Assembly: GCF_002278925.1 (NCBI RefSeq)
Contig: NZ_NCJH01000007.1
Span: 62,001 to 126,000 of the forward strand
Length of the DNA: 64,000 nucleotides
Reading direction: 5' to 3'
Source of the DNA: Polaromonas sp. 39-63-25
GTDB taxonomy: Bacteria > Pseudomonadota > Gammaproteobacteria > Burkholderiales > Burkholderiaceae_C
Shown piece after piece: positions 27,060 through 36,619 of the stretch; position 1 is the first letter of the stretch, and every line of letters starts with the position of its first letter. A model generated the notes under the pieces. The model was not told the origin of the DNA. It saw only the letters and a program-made list of their open reading frames with translations, and searched no databases. Both the position numbers and the translations under genes were made by a program.

Positions 27060-27791
27060 TTAGCTGCTGCTCTTTTTCGGGATGAGTGACAAAAATTCGC
27101 GGCGCAGGTTCGGGTCCTTGAGGAAGACCCCGCGCATGACGGAATTGATCATCTTGCTGTCCAGGTCCTTCACACCGCGCCAGCCCATGCAGTAGTGACT
27201 GGCCTCCATGACGATGGCCAGGCCGTCAGGCCGGGTTTTTTCCTGGATCAGGTCGGCCAGCTGCACCACCGCCTCTTCCTGGATCTGCGGGCGGCCCATG
27301 ATCCACTCCGCCAGGCGCGCGTATTTGGACAGGCCGATGACGTTGGTGTGTTCGTTGGGCATCACGCCTATCCAGAGCTGCCCGATCACCGGGCAGAAAT
27401 GGTGCGAGCAGGCACTGCGCACCGTGATCGGACCGACAATGATCAGTTCGTTGAGGTGCTCGGCATTGGGAAATTCGGTGACAGTGGGGCCGGCCACATA
27501 ACGGCCCTTGAACACCTCGTTGAGGTACATCTTGGCCACGCGGCGCGCGGTGTTGTTGGTGTTGTGGTCGCGCTCGGTGTCGATCACCAGGCTGTCCAGC
27601 ACGCCCTGCATCTTGCCTTCCACCTCGTCCAGCAGCTTTTCCAGTTCACCCGGCTCGATGAAGGCGGCAATGTTGTCGTTGGCATTGAAGCGTTTTTTCG
27701 CCAGGGCGAGGCGTTCGCGGATCTTGACGGAGACCGGCGTGCCTTCGTCAAGAAGGGCGGGGGAATCAGGCGTATTGGATTTCATAAGCAT
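27060..27791 (-). CDS. folE: GTP cyclohydrolase I (type IA)
   Basis: This 243-residue enzyme converts GTP to dihydroneopterin triphosphate, the first step to folate and pterins. Zinc ligands are visible in CSHHFCPV and in the cysteine of HYCMGWRGV; GLSKYARL and GRPQIQEE are family segments. The N-terminal extension of about 30 residues is variable. A second ATG two codons in is also possible. Downstream is the BLUF gene. The enzyme acting on its product, NudB, is encoded nearby at 29266. Confidence 0.93.
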   Translation of the reverse strand: MLMKSNTPDSPALLDEGTPVSVKIRERLALAKKRFNANDNIAAFIEPGELEKLLDEVEGKMQGVLDSLVIDTERDHNTNNTARRVAKMYLNEVFKGRYVAGPTVTEFPNAEHLNELIIVGPITVRSACSHHFCPVIGQLWIGVMPNEHTNVIGLSKYARLAEWIMGRPQIQEEAVVQLADLIQEKTRPDGLAIVMEASHYCMGWRGVKDLDSKMINSVMRGVFLKDPNLRREFLSLIPKKSSS

Positions 27792-27842
27792 GGCCAGATG
27801 TTACCAGTCTGCCCCAAAACGGCCATGCCCCTTTTTTACAAG

Positions 27843-27898
27843 GGTTTTAGGCCTCCAGCCCTTGATGGACGTGCGCTGACAGCTATGAATTAAGGAGC
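27843..27898 (-). repeat. GCT-N11-AGC dispersed repeat, copy C
   Basis: Minus-strand copy: GCT, 11 bases, AGC (27882-27898), 7 bases, GCAC, 9 bases, GGGC, TGGAGG and an A-rich tail. It lies between the clsB stop and the folE start, in the direction of transcription. The folE promoter must share this 159-bp gap. Confidence 0.82.
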
Positions 27899-27950
27899 GT
27901 TTTAGCACCTGCCGGGGAGGAGCCCCGTCAGCAGGCGAATCGGCACGGGC

Positions 27951-29189
27951 TCAATAACGCTGACCGGCGATCAGCAGGGCCAGGCGCATCAGGGCGTAGG
28001 CGATGTAGTCCAGCGCCCGCTGGCGCCACGGCCGGCGGCTGTAAATGTCCGGATCCAGCCGCACGCCGCTGGCCGTCATGGCCAGCACCAGGCGCTCGCG
28101 CAAGGCCTGCGCAAAGCCGGGGTCCTGCACCACCACGTTGGCCTCGCGCGCCAGCAGCAGGCTCAGGGGATCGAGGTTGGACGAGCCGACAGTGGCCCAG
28201 CGCCCGTCGATCACCGCCACCTTGGCGTGCAGGAAACCGGCGTCGTATTCATGGATCTCCACACCCGCCGCCAGCAGCGCGCCATACACCGGCCGCGCCG
28301 CATGGTATTGCATGAAGTATTCGTAGCGGCCCTGCAGCAGAAGGCTGACCTTGACGCCGCGCCTTGAAGCCCGGATCAGGGCTCGGCGCAACTTCCCGCC
28401 CGGCACGAAGTAGGCATTGGCAATGATGATCTCGTCGTGCGCCTTGCCAATGGCCTTGCGGTAGGCGCGTTCGATGGTGCGGCGATTGAGCAGGTTGTCG
28501 CGCAGCAGCAGGCCCGCGGTGTCGCTGCGCCCACGCGTCGGGCGAAAGGAGGCGCCGTGACCCAGCCCGGCGGACCGGCCACCGTAACCGGCAGCCTTGA
28601 CAGCCTCCCAGGCGGCGAGCAGGTGGCGCTGGCGCGCGCTGTAGCCGGCCTCCACACGCCACCAGAGCAGCGCCATGGCGTCGGAGGCTTCCACCGCCAG
28701 CGGCCCGATGAGCGCCACGGCAAAGTCGAAACGCGGTTCCGTCAGCGGCCCGTGGTTGGGGTCGTAAAAATCGTCCAGGATATTGATGCCGCCGCAAAAC
28801 ACGATGTGTTCATCAACCACACACAGCTTGCGGTGCAGGCGGCGCCAGCGCTCGGGAACCAACAGCCCCAGCGCAGCAAACCGGCCGCGGCCCAGCGGCG
28901 CGTAAAAGCGCCATTGCACCCCGGCCTGGTCGAACTTCTCATGCCATTCAGGAGAAATGCGGTCGGTGCCTACGCCGTCGACCAGCACCTGAACCAGCAC
29001 ACCGCGGCGCGCCGCGCGCACCAGCGCTTCGGCGACGTCCGCCCCCTGCCCATGGACGTCGAAGATATAGGTTTCCAGCTGCACCCAGGCCGTGCCCGCG
29101 TCGATCGCCTGCACCAGCGCCGGGAACAGCGCCTGCCCGCCCTGCAGCAATTGCAGCGCCTGCGGATCCTGGTTTTGAAGTGTGGGCAT
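27951..29189 (-). CDS. clsB: Cardiolipin synthase B (phospholipase D family)
   Basis: This 412-residue protein has two PLD domains, each with an HKD motif: HRKLCVVDEHIVFCGGIN (about residue 120) and HAKVAVIDGRWATVGSSN (about 325). ClsB-type enzymes join phosphatidylglycerol with another phospholipid head group to make cardiolipin. There is no N-terminal transmembrane pair, which fits ClsB rather than ClsA. The C-terminus is basic with a hydrophobic end. Confidence 0.9.
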   Translation of the reverse strand: MPTLQNQDPQALQLLQGGQALFPALVQAIDAGTAWVQLETYIFDVHGQGADVAEALVRAARRGVLVQVLVDGVGTDRISPEWHEKFDQAGVQWRFYAPLGRGRFAALGLLVPERWRRLHRKLCVVDEHIVFCGGINILDDFYDPNHGPLTEPRFDFAVALIGPLAVEASDAMALLWWRVEAGYSARQRHLLAAWEAVKAAGYGGRSAGLGHGASFRPTRGRSDTAGLLLRDNLLNRRTIERAYRKAIGKAHDEIIIANAYFVPGGKLRRALIRASRRGVKVSLLLQGRYEYFMQYHAARPVYGALLAAGVEIHEYDAGFLHAKVAVIDGRWATVGSSNLDPLSLLLAREANVVVQDPGFAQALRERLVLAMTASGVRLDPDIYSRRPWRQRALDYIAYALMRLALLIAGQRY

Positions 29190-29265
29190 GGTTCAGGGCT
29201 TGTGCAGGGAGCGGACCATGTCGGGCGGCGCCGGCGCGATGCCGCGCCGGGCAGGCAACAGCCCT

Positions 29266-29712
29266 TTACCCCGCAAATTGTGGCAGCATCAGCACGGCCT
29301 CTGCGTTGGAGGGGGAAAAGCACCGGTCCGCCGCTTCCCGGTAAGGCAGCCACTCCCAGGCACGGTGTTCGCGGGGGCTGAGCGTGACCGGCGTGACCGG
29401 CGGCACACACAGGCTGAAGACATGTTCGGTGTTGCGTGTCACGCCGGGCGCGTAACGATGCCGCCAGACCGGGTAGATCTCGTAGACGTTGGCCAGCGCC
29501 CAGTCCCGGAAATCTTCCGGCCGCACTGAAATGCCGGTTTCTTCCATCACTTCACGCGCGGCGGTCTGCGCCAGGGGCTCCTCCACGGCGTCCATGGAGC
29601 CGGTGACACTTTGCCAGAAACCGGGCTGGTCGGCCCGTTCGATCAACAGCACCTCCAGCGCCGGCGTGTGAATGACGACCAGCACCGACTCGGGAATCTT
29701 GAAGGAAGTCAT
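29266..29712 (-). CDS. nudB: Dihydroneopterin triphosphate diphosphatase NudB
   Basis: This 148-residue Nudix hydrolase has a Nudix box beginning GSMDAVEEPLAQTA, then REVMEETGI, and the NudB-type N-terminus (FKIPESVLVVIHT). It removes pyrophosphate from dihydroneopterin triphosphate, the product of FolE. I use the ATG at 29712 because the upstream residues are not part of the fold. It lies between aspS and clsB, as in related betaproteobacteria. Confidence 0.9.
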   Translation of the reverse strand: MTSFKIPESVLVVIHTPALEVLLIERADQPGFWQSVTGSMDAVEEPLAQTAAREVMEETGISVRPEDFRDWALANVYEIYPVWRHRYAPGVTRNTEHVFSLCVPPVTPVTLSPREHRAWEWLPYREAADRCFSPSNAEAVLMLPQFAG

Positions 29713-29803
29713 GGCCTGGGTCCTCTTCTGTCCGGACAGGTAGCGATGCGCGGGAGCTGAGCCGCTCCCGCCGAGCACCGTGCAAATGGCCTGTTTTCAC
29801 AAG

Positions 29804-29859
29804 ACAAATTGGTCTCCAGCTCAATAAACACGGACGCCAGCAGCTATCAATATCGCAGC
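29804..29859 (-). repeat. GCT-N11-AGC dispersed repeat, copy H
   Basis: Minus-strand copy: GCT, 11 bases, AGC (29843-29859), 7 bases, GTCC, 9 bases, GAGC, TGGAG and a T/A-rich tail. It lies in the 164-bp gap between aspS and nudB, in the direction of both genes. Confidence 0.8.
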
Positions 29860-29876
29860 ACGCCGCTGCACCGGCA

Positions 29877-31676
29877 TCAGGCCGGCTGCGGATTGCGCAG
29901 GCGGATGTGCAACTCGCGCAGCTGCTTCTCGTCGACCGGGCTGGGTGCATGCGTGAGCAGGCACTGCGCGCGCTGGGTCTTGGGGAAGGCAATCACGTCA
30001 CGGATGGACTCGGCGCCCGTCATCATGGTCACGATGCGGTCCAGGCCGAAGGCCAGGCCACCGTGCGGCGGCGCGCCGTACTGCAACGCATCGAGCAGGA
30101 AGCCGAACTTCTCCTGCGCTTCCTCCGGCCCGATTTTCAGCGCACTGAAGACCTTGCTCTGCACCTCGGCGCGGTGGATACGCACCGAACCGCCGCCCAG
30201 CTCCCAGCCGTTGAGCACCATGTCGTAGGCCTTGGCGATACATTTGCCGGGATCGGTGTCCATCCAGTCCTCATGGCCATCCTTGGGCGCCGTGAAGGGG
30301 TGGTGCACCGCGCTCCAGCGCTGGCCGTCCTCGTCGAATTCGAACATCGGAAAGTCCACCACCCACAGCGGTTTCCAGCCGGCGGTGAAGATGCCGGTCT
30401 TCTTGCCGAAGGCGCTCAGGCCGATCTTCAGGCGCAGGGCGCCTATGCTGTCGTTGACCACCTTGGCCTTGTCGGCGCCGAAGAAGATGATGTCGCCGTT
30501 CTGCGCACCGGTGCGCTTGAGGATCTCGGCCACCGCTGCGTCATGGATGTTCTTGACGATGGGGCTTTGCAAGCCGTCGCGGCCCTTGGTGACGTCGTTG
30601 ACCTTGATCCACGCCAGGCCCTTGGCACCGTAAATCTTGACAAACTCGGTGTAGCCGTCGATCTCGCCGCGGCTCATCTCGGAGCCGCCCGGCACGCGCA
30701 GGGCCACCACGCGGCCGCCTGGTGTCGTGGCCGGCGCGCTGAAGACCTTGAAGTCCACATCGGCCATCACGTCGGTCAGCTCGGTGAACTCCAGGTTGAC
30801 GCGCAAGTCGGGCTTGTCGGAGCCGAAGCGGTGCATGGCGTCGGCATAAGCCATGACAGGAAACTCGCCGAGGTCGGTGGCCAGCACGGTCTTGAAGATG
30901 TTGCTGATCATGCCCTGGAACAGGTCGCGGATGTCCTGCTCGCCCATGAAGGACGTCTCGATATCGATCTGCGTGAATTCCGGCTGGCGGTCGGCGCGCA
31001 GGTCTTCGTCGCGGAAGCACTTGGTGATCTGGTAGTAACGGTCGAAACCGGCCACCATCAGCAGCTGCTTGAAGAGCTGCGGACTCTGCGGCAGCGCAAA
31101 AAACATGCCTTCGTTGACGCGGCTGGGCACCAGGTAGTCGCGCGCGCCTTCCGGCGTGCTCTTGGTGAGCATGGGCGTTTCGATGTCGATGAAGCCGTTG
31201 GCATCAAGGAACTTGCGCGTTTCCATGGCCACGCGGTAACGCAGCATCAGGTTGTTCTGCATGTAGGGGCGGCGCAGGTCCAGCACACGGTGCGTGAGGC
31301 GGGTGGTCTCCGACAGGTTGTCGTCGTCGAGCTGGAAGGGCGGTGTCACGCTGGGGTTGAGCACGATCAGTTCGTGGCACAACACTTCAATCTTGCCGCT
31401 TTTCAGCGCGTCGTTGACCGTGCCGTCCGGGCGGGCGCGCACCAGGCCCTTGATCTGCACGCAGAACTCGTTGCGCACGCCTTCGGCCGTGGTGAACATG
31501 TCGGCGCGGTCGGGATCACACACCACCTGCACATACCCCTCGCGGTCGCGCAGGTCGATGAAAATCACGCCGCCGTGGTCGCGCCGGCGATTGACCCAGC
31601 CGCACAGGCTCACAGTCTGACCCATCAGGGCTTCGGTCACCAGACCGCAATAGTGGGAACGCATTTGGGAGGTCAT
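29877..31676 (-). CDS. aspS: Aspartyl-tRNA synthetase
   Basis: This 599-residue class II synthetase has an N-terminal OB-fold anticodon-binding domain ([19 protein letters not shown] split at residue 30), the catalytic domain with motif 2 ([18 protein letters not shown]), the bacterial GAD insertion (about 290-420) and motif 3 (GLAFGLDRI). The length is normal. The ATG at 31676 ([11 protein letters not shown]) is chosen; the second methionine four residues later is also possible. The enzyme may be discriminating or not; tRNA-Asn charging cannot be judged from this alone. Confidence 0.95.
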   Translation of the reverse strand: MTSQMRSHYCGLVTEALMGQTVSLCGWVNRRRDHGGVIFIDLRDREGYVQVVCDPDRADMFTTAEGVRNEFCVQIKGLVRARPDGTVNDALKSGKIEVLCHELIVLNPSVTPPFQLDDDNLSETTRLTHRVLDLRRPYMQNNLMLRYRVAMETRKFLDANGFIDIETPMLTKSTPEGARDYLVPSRVNEGMFFALPQSPQLFKQLLMVAGFDRYYQITKCFRDEDLRADRQPEFTQIDIETSFMGEQDIRDLFQGMISNIFKTVLATDLGEFPVMAYADAMHRFGSDKPDLRVNLEFTELTDVMADVDFKVFSAPATTPGGRVVALRVPGGSEMSRGEIDGYTEFVKIYGAKGLAWIKVNDVTKGRDGLQSPIVKNIHDAAVAEILKRTGAQNGDIIFFGADKAKVVNDSIGALRLKIGLSAFGKKTGIFTAGWKPLWVVDFPMFEFDEDGQRWSAVHHPFTAPKDGHEDWMDTDPGKCIAKAYDMVLNGWELGGGSVRIHRAEVQSKVFSALKIGPEEAQEKFGFLLDALQYGAPPHGGLAFGLDRIVTMMTGAESIRDVIAFPKTQRAQCLLTHAPSPVDEKQLRELHIRLRNPQPA

Positions 31677-31725
31677 AGATATATCGCTTGTACTGGTGGA
31701 CGCTTGCACGCCCTGGAAGAAAAGA

Positions 31726-32349
31726 TTATTTCGGTTTGTAGCTGGCGGGGCTGCCGGGCACCACCACACCCATGGAAATCACATAGGTCAAGGCTTCGTC
31801 AACACTCATTTTGAGTTCAATGCAGTCGACCCTGGGGAGCATGATGAAATAGCCGCCAGTAGGGTTGGGCGTCGTCGGGACATACACGCTCAGGTAGTCC
31901 CCCTGCAAATGGTTGGCCACATCGCCGCCCGGCATGCCGGTCTGGAACGCGATGGTCCAGACACCTTCGCGCGGCCACTGCACCAGCAAGGCCTTGCGAA
32001 ACGCATTGCCGTTTTCCGAGAACAGGGTGTCGGAGACCTGCTTGACGCTGGAATAAATGGACCGGACGATGGGGATGCGGCTAAGCAGGGCATCCCACCA
32101 GCTGACCAGCTTCTTGCCGAGAAAATTGGTCGCCAACGCACCTATCGACAGCACGATGGCCAGCGCCAGCAGAACGCCAAAACCCGGAATGTGAAAACCC
32201 AGCAGTTTGTCGGGATGCCAGTCACCGGGAAGAATTTGCAGCGTCTGGTCCAGCGTGCCAATGATCCAGTTGAGCAGCCAGACGGTGACCGCCAGCGGCA
32301 CCAGGACCAGCAACCCGGCCAGCAACCATCGGCGTATCGCGCCCATCAA
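31726..32349 (-). CDS. DUF502 family membrane protein
   Basis: This 207-residue protein has two N-terminal membrane spans ([40 protein letters not shown]) and the conserved DUF502 segments [14 protein letters not shown] and [13 protein letters not shown]. The function is unknown. Its ATG overlaps the stop of the fmdB-like gene, and aspS follows 49 bp downstream, a common trio in Burkholderiales. Confidence 0.88.
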   Translation of the reverse strand: MMGAIRRWLLAGLLVLVPLAVTVWLLNWIIGTLDQTLQILPGDWHPDKLLGFHIPGFGVLLALAIVLSIGALATNFLGKKLVSWWDALLSRIPIVRSIYSSVKQVSDTLFSENGNAFRKALLVQWPREGVWTIAFQTGMPGGDVANHLQGDYLSVYVPTTPNPTGGYFIMLPRVDCIELKMSVDEALTYVISMGVVVPGSPASYKPK

Positions 32350-32693
32350 CTCGCCTTGGTTGGACCGGAAGCCGCCGGCGCCGGCGCGGGAGCAGCCGCG
32401 GGGGCAGCGGCTGTTTTCCCTGTCGGCTCGGCGGGCTTGCTGTCTGCAGCAGCAGCAGCAGCAGCAGGGGCTTCGCCGCCGCTGACGGGCGGAACCGCGG
32501 TGGGACCGCCGCCGCCGCGAAAATCAGTCACGTACCAGCCCGAACCCTTGAGCTGGAAGCCGGCCGCGGTGAGCTGCTTCTTGAAAGCGGGCGCGCCGCA
32601 CTGGGGGCAGTCGGTCAGCGGGGCATCGGACATTTTTTGCAAAACGTCCTTGGTATGCCCGCAGGACTCGCATTTGTAAGCGTAGATTGGCAT
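32346..32693 (-). CDS. FmdB-family zinc-ribbon protein
   Basis: This 115-residue protein has a zinc ribbon (CESCGH, Cys8 and Cys11; CPQCG, Cys29 and Cys32) followed by a GSGWYVTDF segment. From about residue 70 it is an alanine/proline-rich low-complexity tail. The tail contains seven alanines encoded by a pure trinucleotide run. FmdB-like proteins are putative regulators of unknown target. The start has a good initiation context and the zinc ribbon starts at once (MPIYAYKCESCG). Confidence 0.88.
   Translation of the reverse strand: MPIYAYKCESCGHTKDVLQKMSDAPLTDCPQCGAPAFKKQLTAAGFQLKGSGWYVTDFRGGGGPTAVPPVSGGEAPAAAAAAADSKPAEPTGKTAAAPAAAPAPAPAASGPTKAS
32446..32467 (-). repeat. GCA trinucleotide tract inside the fmdB-like gene
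   Basis: Seven GCA units plus one G on the + strand, read as alanine codons on the minus strand. Slippage would change the alanine count without breaking the frame. Confidence 0.8.
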
Positions 32694-32835
32694 GGTTTCA
32701 GAGGTTTTGTCAGAGGGGTGCTGTCCCGAAGTGACCCTCAGGATGCAAAACCTTCAATTATAGGCGCTACGGCTTTCTGAAGCCGGCACCCGCAACCCGC
32801 CCGGGATGGGCGCCTGGCGCCGCTGGCGGCGCCGG

Positions 32836-34281
32836 TCAGCCTTCGGTGGACAGCCGGTGGTGGCTGCCCCGGCTGTTCTCTATCGTCTGCGGCGTCAGCG
32901 ACCCCACCAGCATGCCCAGCGTCGCGGCCAATACACCCGCCAGCTGGGCAGGGAATTGTTCCCCCAAGGTACTGAAGGTAAACAGCAGCCAGGTCGCGAT
33001 GCCACAAACCACCGAGAAAATGGCGCCCTGGGTGCTGGCCTTTTTCCAGTACAGCCCAAAGACCAGCGGCACAAAAGCGCCGACCAGGGGCACCTGGTAG
33101 GCGCCCGACACCATGTCGTAAATCGAGGTGCCCTGCATGAAGATGGCGTAACCCAGTACCAGGGCACTGAAAATCAGCACCGTGGTCCGCATCAGCTTGA
33201 GTTCGCGTTTGTCGCTCATGCGCGGTTTGAACTGGCGCCAGATGTTCTCCACAAAGGTCACGCTGGGCGCCAGCAGGGTCGCCGACGCGGTGGACTTGAT
33301 GGCCGACAGCAGCGCACCAAAAAACAGCACCTGCATGATGAAGGGCATTTTTTCGAGCACGAGCATGGGCAGGATTTTCTGCGGGTCTTCCTTGAGCAGC
33401 AGGGCCGTCTGCTCGGGCATGATGATCAGCGCACTGGCCACCAGAAACATCGGGACAAAGGCAAACAGGATGTAGAAGATGCCGCCAATAACCGGCCCCT
33501 TGGTCGCCGCGCTCTGGCTGTTGGCCGACATCACGCGCTGGAACACGCCCTGCTGCGGAATCGAGCCGAACATCATCGTGATGGCCGCGGCAAAGAAAAA
33601 CACCATGTCCCTGAAGTTCGGTTCCGGCCAGAACCTGAACAGGTCCTGGCTGGTGGCCAGGGCGATGACCTTGTCCGCGCCGCCGGCGAGGTTGCCGGCA
33701 AAAATGGCCAGCACGGCCAGGCCGGCAACCAGTACGATCATCTGGATGAAGTCGGTCACAGCCACCGACCACATGCCGCCGAACAGGGTGTAGGCCAGCA
33801 CCGAGGCCGTGCCGATGACCATGCCGGCGGTTGTGCTGATGGCGCCGCCCGACAGGAGGTTGAACACCAGCCCGAGCGCGGTGATCTGGGCGGCCACCCA
33901 GCCGAGGTAGCTGATCATGATGATGATGGAGCACACTACTTCGATGGTGCGACCGTAACGCTCGCGGTAGTAGTCGCTGATGGTCAGCAGGGACATCTTG
34001 TAGAGCTTGCCCGCAAAAAACAGGCCCACCAGGATCAGGCAGGTGCCGGCACCGAAGGGGTCCTCCACCACGCCGTTCAGCCCGCTTTCGACGAACTTGG
34101 CCGGGATGCCCAGCACGGTTTCAGAGCCGAACCAGGTCGCAAACGTCGTTGTCACGATCATGATCAGCGGCAGATTCCGGCCGGCGATCGCATAGTCGGC
34201 GGTGTTTTTGACCCGCCTGGCGGCGTACAGGCCGATGATGATGGTGATCAGAAGATAGACAAAAACCAGGGTCAAGAGCAC
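32836..34281 (-). CDS. Sodium:solute symporter (SSS family)
   Basis: This 481-residue inner-membrane carrier has about 12-13 spans. The family signature GGMWSVAVTDFIQM is at about residue 165, and the sodium-site region includes STASATLLAPSVT. The substrate (for example an organic acid, proline or a polyol) cannot be read from sequence. It stands alone between fmdB and ubiB, with no linked regulator. Confidence 0.88.
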   Translation of the reverse strand: MLLTLVFVYLLITIIIGLYAARRVKNTADYAIAGRNLPLIMIVTTTFATWFGSETVLGIPAKFVESGLNGVVEDPFGAGTCLILVGLFFAGKLYKMSLLTISDYYRERYGRTIEVVCSIIIMISYLGWVAAQITALGLVFNLLSGGAISTTAGMVIGTASVLAYTLFGGMWSVAVTDFIQMIVLVAGLAVLAIFAGNLAGGADKVIALATSQDLFRFWPEPNFRDMVFFFAAAITMMFGSIPQQGVFQRVMSANSQSAATKGPVIGGIFYILFAFVPMFLVASALIIMPEQTALLLKEDPQKILPMLVLEKMPFIMQVLFFGALLSAIKSTASATLLAPSVTFVENIWRQFKPRMSDKRELKLMRTTVLIFSALVLGYAIFMQGTSIYDMVSGAYQVPLVGAFVPLVFGLYWKKASTQGAIFSVVCGIATWLLFTFSTLGEQFPAQLAGVLAATLGMLVGSLTPQTIENSRGSHHRLSTEG

Positions 34282-34325
34282 GGCGATCTCCTCAGGAATG
34301 CGTGATTATCACCAGATTTTCCGGC

Positions 34326-35879
34326 TTAAAAAAGCCGGATTTTCAGCACTATTTGCATGGCCAGCAGGCCCAAAGCAAAACCCAGACCACCATAAATCAG
34401 GCTTTGCAGCAGCTTGTTGGTGCGCCTCTGCTCCTGCAGCAGCTCCTGAAGCTCCCGACGGTTTCCGCCGCTTTGGCCCTTGAGGTATTGTTGCAACAGG
34501 CGCGGCAGGCCGGGCAACAGCTTGGCGTAGGTCGGCGCCTCGGCCTTGAGTTGCTCCAGCAGTTTTTCCGGCCCGACCTGCTCGAGCATCCAGGTCTCCA
34601 GAAAAGGTTTGGCCGTACTCCACAGGTCCAGCTCGGGGTCCAGCTCCCGGCCCAGGCCTTCGATGTTGAGCAGGGTTTTCTGCAGCAGCACCAGCTGCGG
34701 CTGGATCTCCACATGAAAACGGCGCGAGGTCTGGAACAGCCGCATCAGCACCATGCCCAGCGAGATTTCCTTCAGCGGGCGATCAAAGTAGGGTTCACAG
34801 ACGGAACGGATGGCCGATTCCAGCTCATCCACCCGCGTCTGCGGCGGCACCCAGCCGGATTCGAGATGCAGCTCGGCCACCCGTTTGTAGTCGCGCCGGA
34901 AAAAGGCACTGAAATTCTGCGCCAGGTATTCCTTGTCGACCTCGGTGAGCGTGCCCACAATGCCGAAGTCCAGCGAAATGTAGCGTCCGAAGGTCGCTGG
35001 GTCCAGGCTGACCTGGATGTTGCCGGGGTGCATGTCGGCGTGAAAAAAACCGTCCCGGAAGACCTGGGTGAAAAAGATGGTGACGCCGTCGCGCGCCAGC
35101 TTTTTCATGTCCACCCCGGCGTCCCGCAGGCGCTGCACCTGGCTGATGGGCACGCCGTCCATGCGCTGCATGACCATCACGTTCGGCATGCAGAAATCCC
35201 AGACCATTTCCGGAATCAGCACCAGGTTCAGGTCCTGCATGTTGCGACGCAGCTGGGCCGCATTGGCGGCTTCGCGCAGCAGGTCGAGCTCGTCATGCAG
35301 GTACTTGTCGAATTCGCCCACCACCTCACGCGGCTTCAGGCGTTTGCCGTCGGTCGACAGGCTGTCGACCCAGCCGGCCATCATGTGCATCAGGGCCAGG
35401 TCTTTTTCGATCGCGGGCAGCATGTTGGGACGCAGCACCTTGACCGCCACCTCCCGGCCACCAGGCAGCGTGGCAAAGTGCACCTGCGCAATCGAGGCGC
35501 TGGCCACGGGCTGGCGCTCGAAGGTTTCGAAGATGGCGGCTATCGGTCGGCCGAAGGCTTTTTCAATGATGGCAATGGCCACATCCGGGTCGAACGGCGG
35601 GACCCGGTCCTGCAGGCGGGCCAGTTCGTTGGCGATGTCCAGCGGCAGCAGGTCGCGGCGGGTTGACATGACCTGGCCGAACTTGACAAAAATCGGGCCC
35701 AGACTTTCAAGGGCTTCGCGCAGGCGCTCGCCGCGGGGCGCTTTCAGGTTCCGGCCGACCGAAACAATACGCGTCAGCATCCGGACCCAAGGCCTGCTGA
35801 AACTGGAAAGCACCAGTTCGTCGAGGCCGAAGCGCAACACCGTCCAGACGATGAAAACGCCCCTGAAAAGGCGGCTCAT
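34326..35879 (-). CDS. ubiB: Ubiquinone biosynthesis accessory kinase-like protein UbiB
   Basis: This 517-residue protein of the ABC1/ADCK family has the KxGQ motif in FVKFGQVMS, an alanine-rich nucleotide loop (ASASIAQVH) and HADMHPGNI and DFG segments (SLDFGIVG). Two C-terminal membrane helices anchor it (about 495-515). UbiB is an unorthodox kinase/ATPase needed for coenzyme Q synthesis. Its ATG overlaps the ubiJ stop, so translation is coupled. ubiE lies nearby on the same strand. Confidence 0.95.
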   Translation of the reverse strand: MSRLFRGVFIVWTVLRFGLDELVLSSFSRPWVRMLTRIVSVGRNLKAPRGERLREALESLGPIFVKFGQVMSTRRDLLPLDIANELARLQDRVPPFDPDVAIAIIEKAFGRPIAAIFETFERQPVASASIAQVHFATLPGGREVAVKVLRPNMLPAIEKDLALMHMMAGWVDSLSTDGKRLKPREVVGEFDKYLHDELDLLREAANAAQLRRNMQDLNLVLIPEMVWDFCMPNVMVMQRMDGVPISQVQRLRDAGVDMKKLARDGVTIFFTQVFRDGFFHADMHPGNIQVSLDPATFGRYISLDFGIVGTLTEVDKEYLAQNFSAFFRRDYKRVAELHLESGWVPPQTRVDELESAIRSVCEPYFDRPLKEISLGMVLMRLFQTSRRFHVEIQPQLVLLQKTLLNIEGLGRELDPELDLWSTAKPFLETWMLEQVGPEKLLEQLKAEAPTYAKLLPGLPRLLQQYLKGQSGGNRRELQELLQEQRRTNKLLQSLIYGGLGFALGLLAMQIVLKIRLF

Positions 35880-36457
35880 GCGGCAGCTTTCGGGGGCTCC
35901 GTCGCCGGCGGCACACCGGGTTGCACCGGGGAAGAGGACGAAAACGGCCGCGGCGCCTGGGCCAGAAACTGCTGCAAGCCCGTCAAGCCCTGGCGCGCCG
36001 CGCTGGCCAGCGTATGCGCCGGCACGTCGCCGATCAGGCGCGAAAGGTCTTCCTCCACATCCCAGCGCAGGTTGTCCGCCAGCCAGCCGAGTTCGGCGGC
36101 AAGCTGGACATCGCCTTCAATTTTGACCGGCGGAGCCTTGCCGGCGAGCACCGACTGCAACACCACCGCTGGCGACTCGTCGGCGACGGCCAGCAGCAGA
36201 TCCGGCTTGGCGCCGGGCTGGGCCCGGTCCACCAGCCCGGCCGGCGTGATGACCAGATCCAGCGCGAACGGGCCCCAGCGCACGTGAACCACGCTGCCCT
36301 TTTTACGCAGGAGGCGGTTTTGCGCCTCTTTTTCCTGCATCAGCACATGGTTCAGGAAAAGGACCAGCTTCTGCTGCCCTTCATCAACCGCCCAGGCGGG
36401 AGGCTGAAAACGGGTGGCCAGGGACTGCAGAAAAGAAAAAGGGGACGTGGTATTCAT
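35876..36457 (-). CDS. ubiJ: Ubiquinone biosynthesis accessory factor UbiJ
   Basis: This 193-residue protein has an SCP2-like lipid-binding N-terminal domain ([39 protein letters not shown]) and a variable proline-rich C-terminus. UbiJ binds ubiquinone intermediates in the Ubi complex together with UbiK. It overlaps ubiB by 4 bp. A strong stem-loop lies 28 bp upstream of its start. Confidence 0.87.
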   Translation of the reverse strand: MNTTSPFSFLQSLATRFQPPAWAVDEGQQKLVLFLNHVLMQEKEAQNRLLRKKGSVVHVRWGPFALDLVITPAGLVDRAQPGAKPDLLLAVADESPAVVLQSVLAGKAPPVKIEGDVQLAAELGWLADNLRWDVEEDLSRLIGDVPAHTLASAARQGLTGLQQFLAQAPRPFSSSSPVQPGVPPATEPPKAAA

Positions 36458-36485
36458 ACGTCCCCGATTTTGCAGCAGATTGAAG

Positions 36486-36519
36486 AAGTCCCTCCATCGC
36501 GTCAGCGATGGAGGGACTT
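36486..36519 (-). terminator. Perfect 15-bp stem-loop between the Tim44-like gene and ubiJ
   Basis: AAGTCCCTCCATCGC (36486-36500), GTCA loop, and its exact complement (36505-36519). It lies downstream of the Tim44-like gene and upstream of ubiJ on the minus strand. The right arm is near-identical to 9906-9922 at the IS110 right side, so this may also be a REP-type element used as a terminator. Confidence 0.65.
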
Positions 36520-36531
36520 TAAAGTTCAGTA

Positions 36532-36618
36532 GGGGCCGCGGGTCTGGCTTTGCCAGCCCGCAGGCGCAGCGGCCCCCTCGGGGGGCAGGGAGTTACGCGA
36601 AGCGAACGACCGTGGGGG
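36532..36618 (-). repeat. GC-rich dispersed repeat, copy 2
   Basis: Reverse-orientation copy of the element at 5832-5917; bases 36558-36588 match 5861-5891 perfectly on the opposite strand. It begins right after the Tim44-like stop codon and, with the neighbouring hairpin, fills the 162-bp gap 36458-36619. Confidence 0.75.
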
Positions 36619-36619
36619 C

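Noticed and set aside
29907-31814. Long plus-strand open frame opposite aspS
   Set aside because: It is antisense to the conserved aspartyl-tRNA synthetase and has a low-complexity, unrecognisable product.
32446-32467. Trinucleotide tract as a phase-variation switch
   Set aside because: Changes of three bases keep the frame, so on/off switching is not expected; listed only as a repeat.
34321-34338. CCGGCTT / AAGCCGG stem-loop at the ubiB stop
   Set aside because: The stem is short, has no T-run after it on the minus strand, and overlaps the stop codon; not enough for a terminator call.
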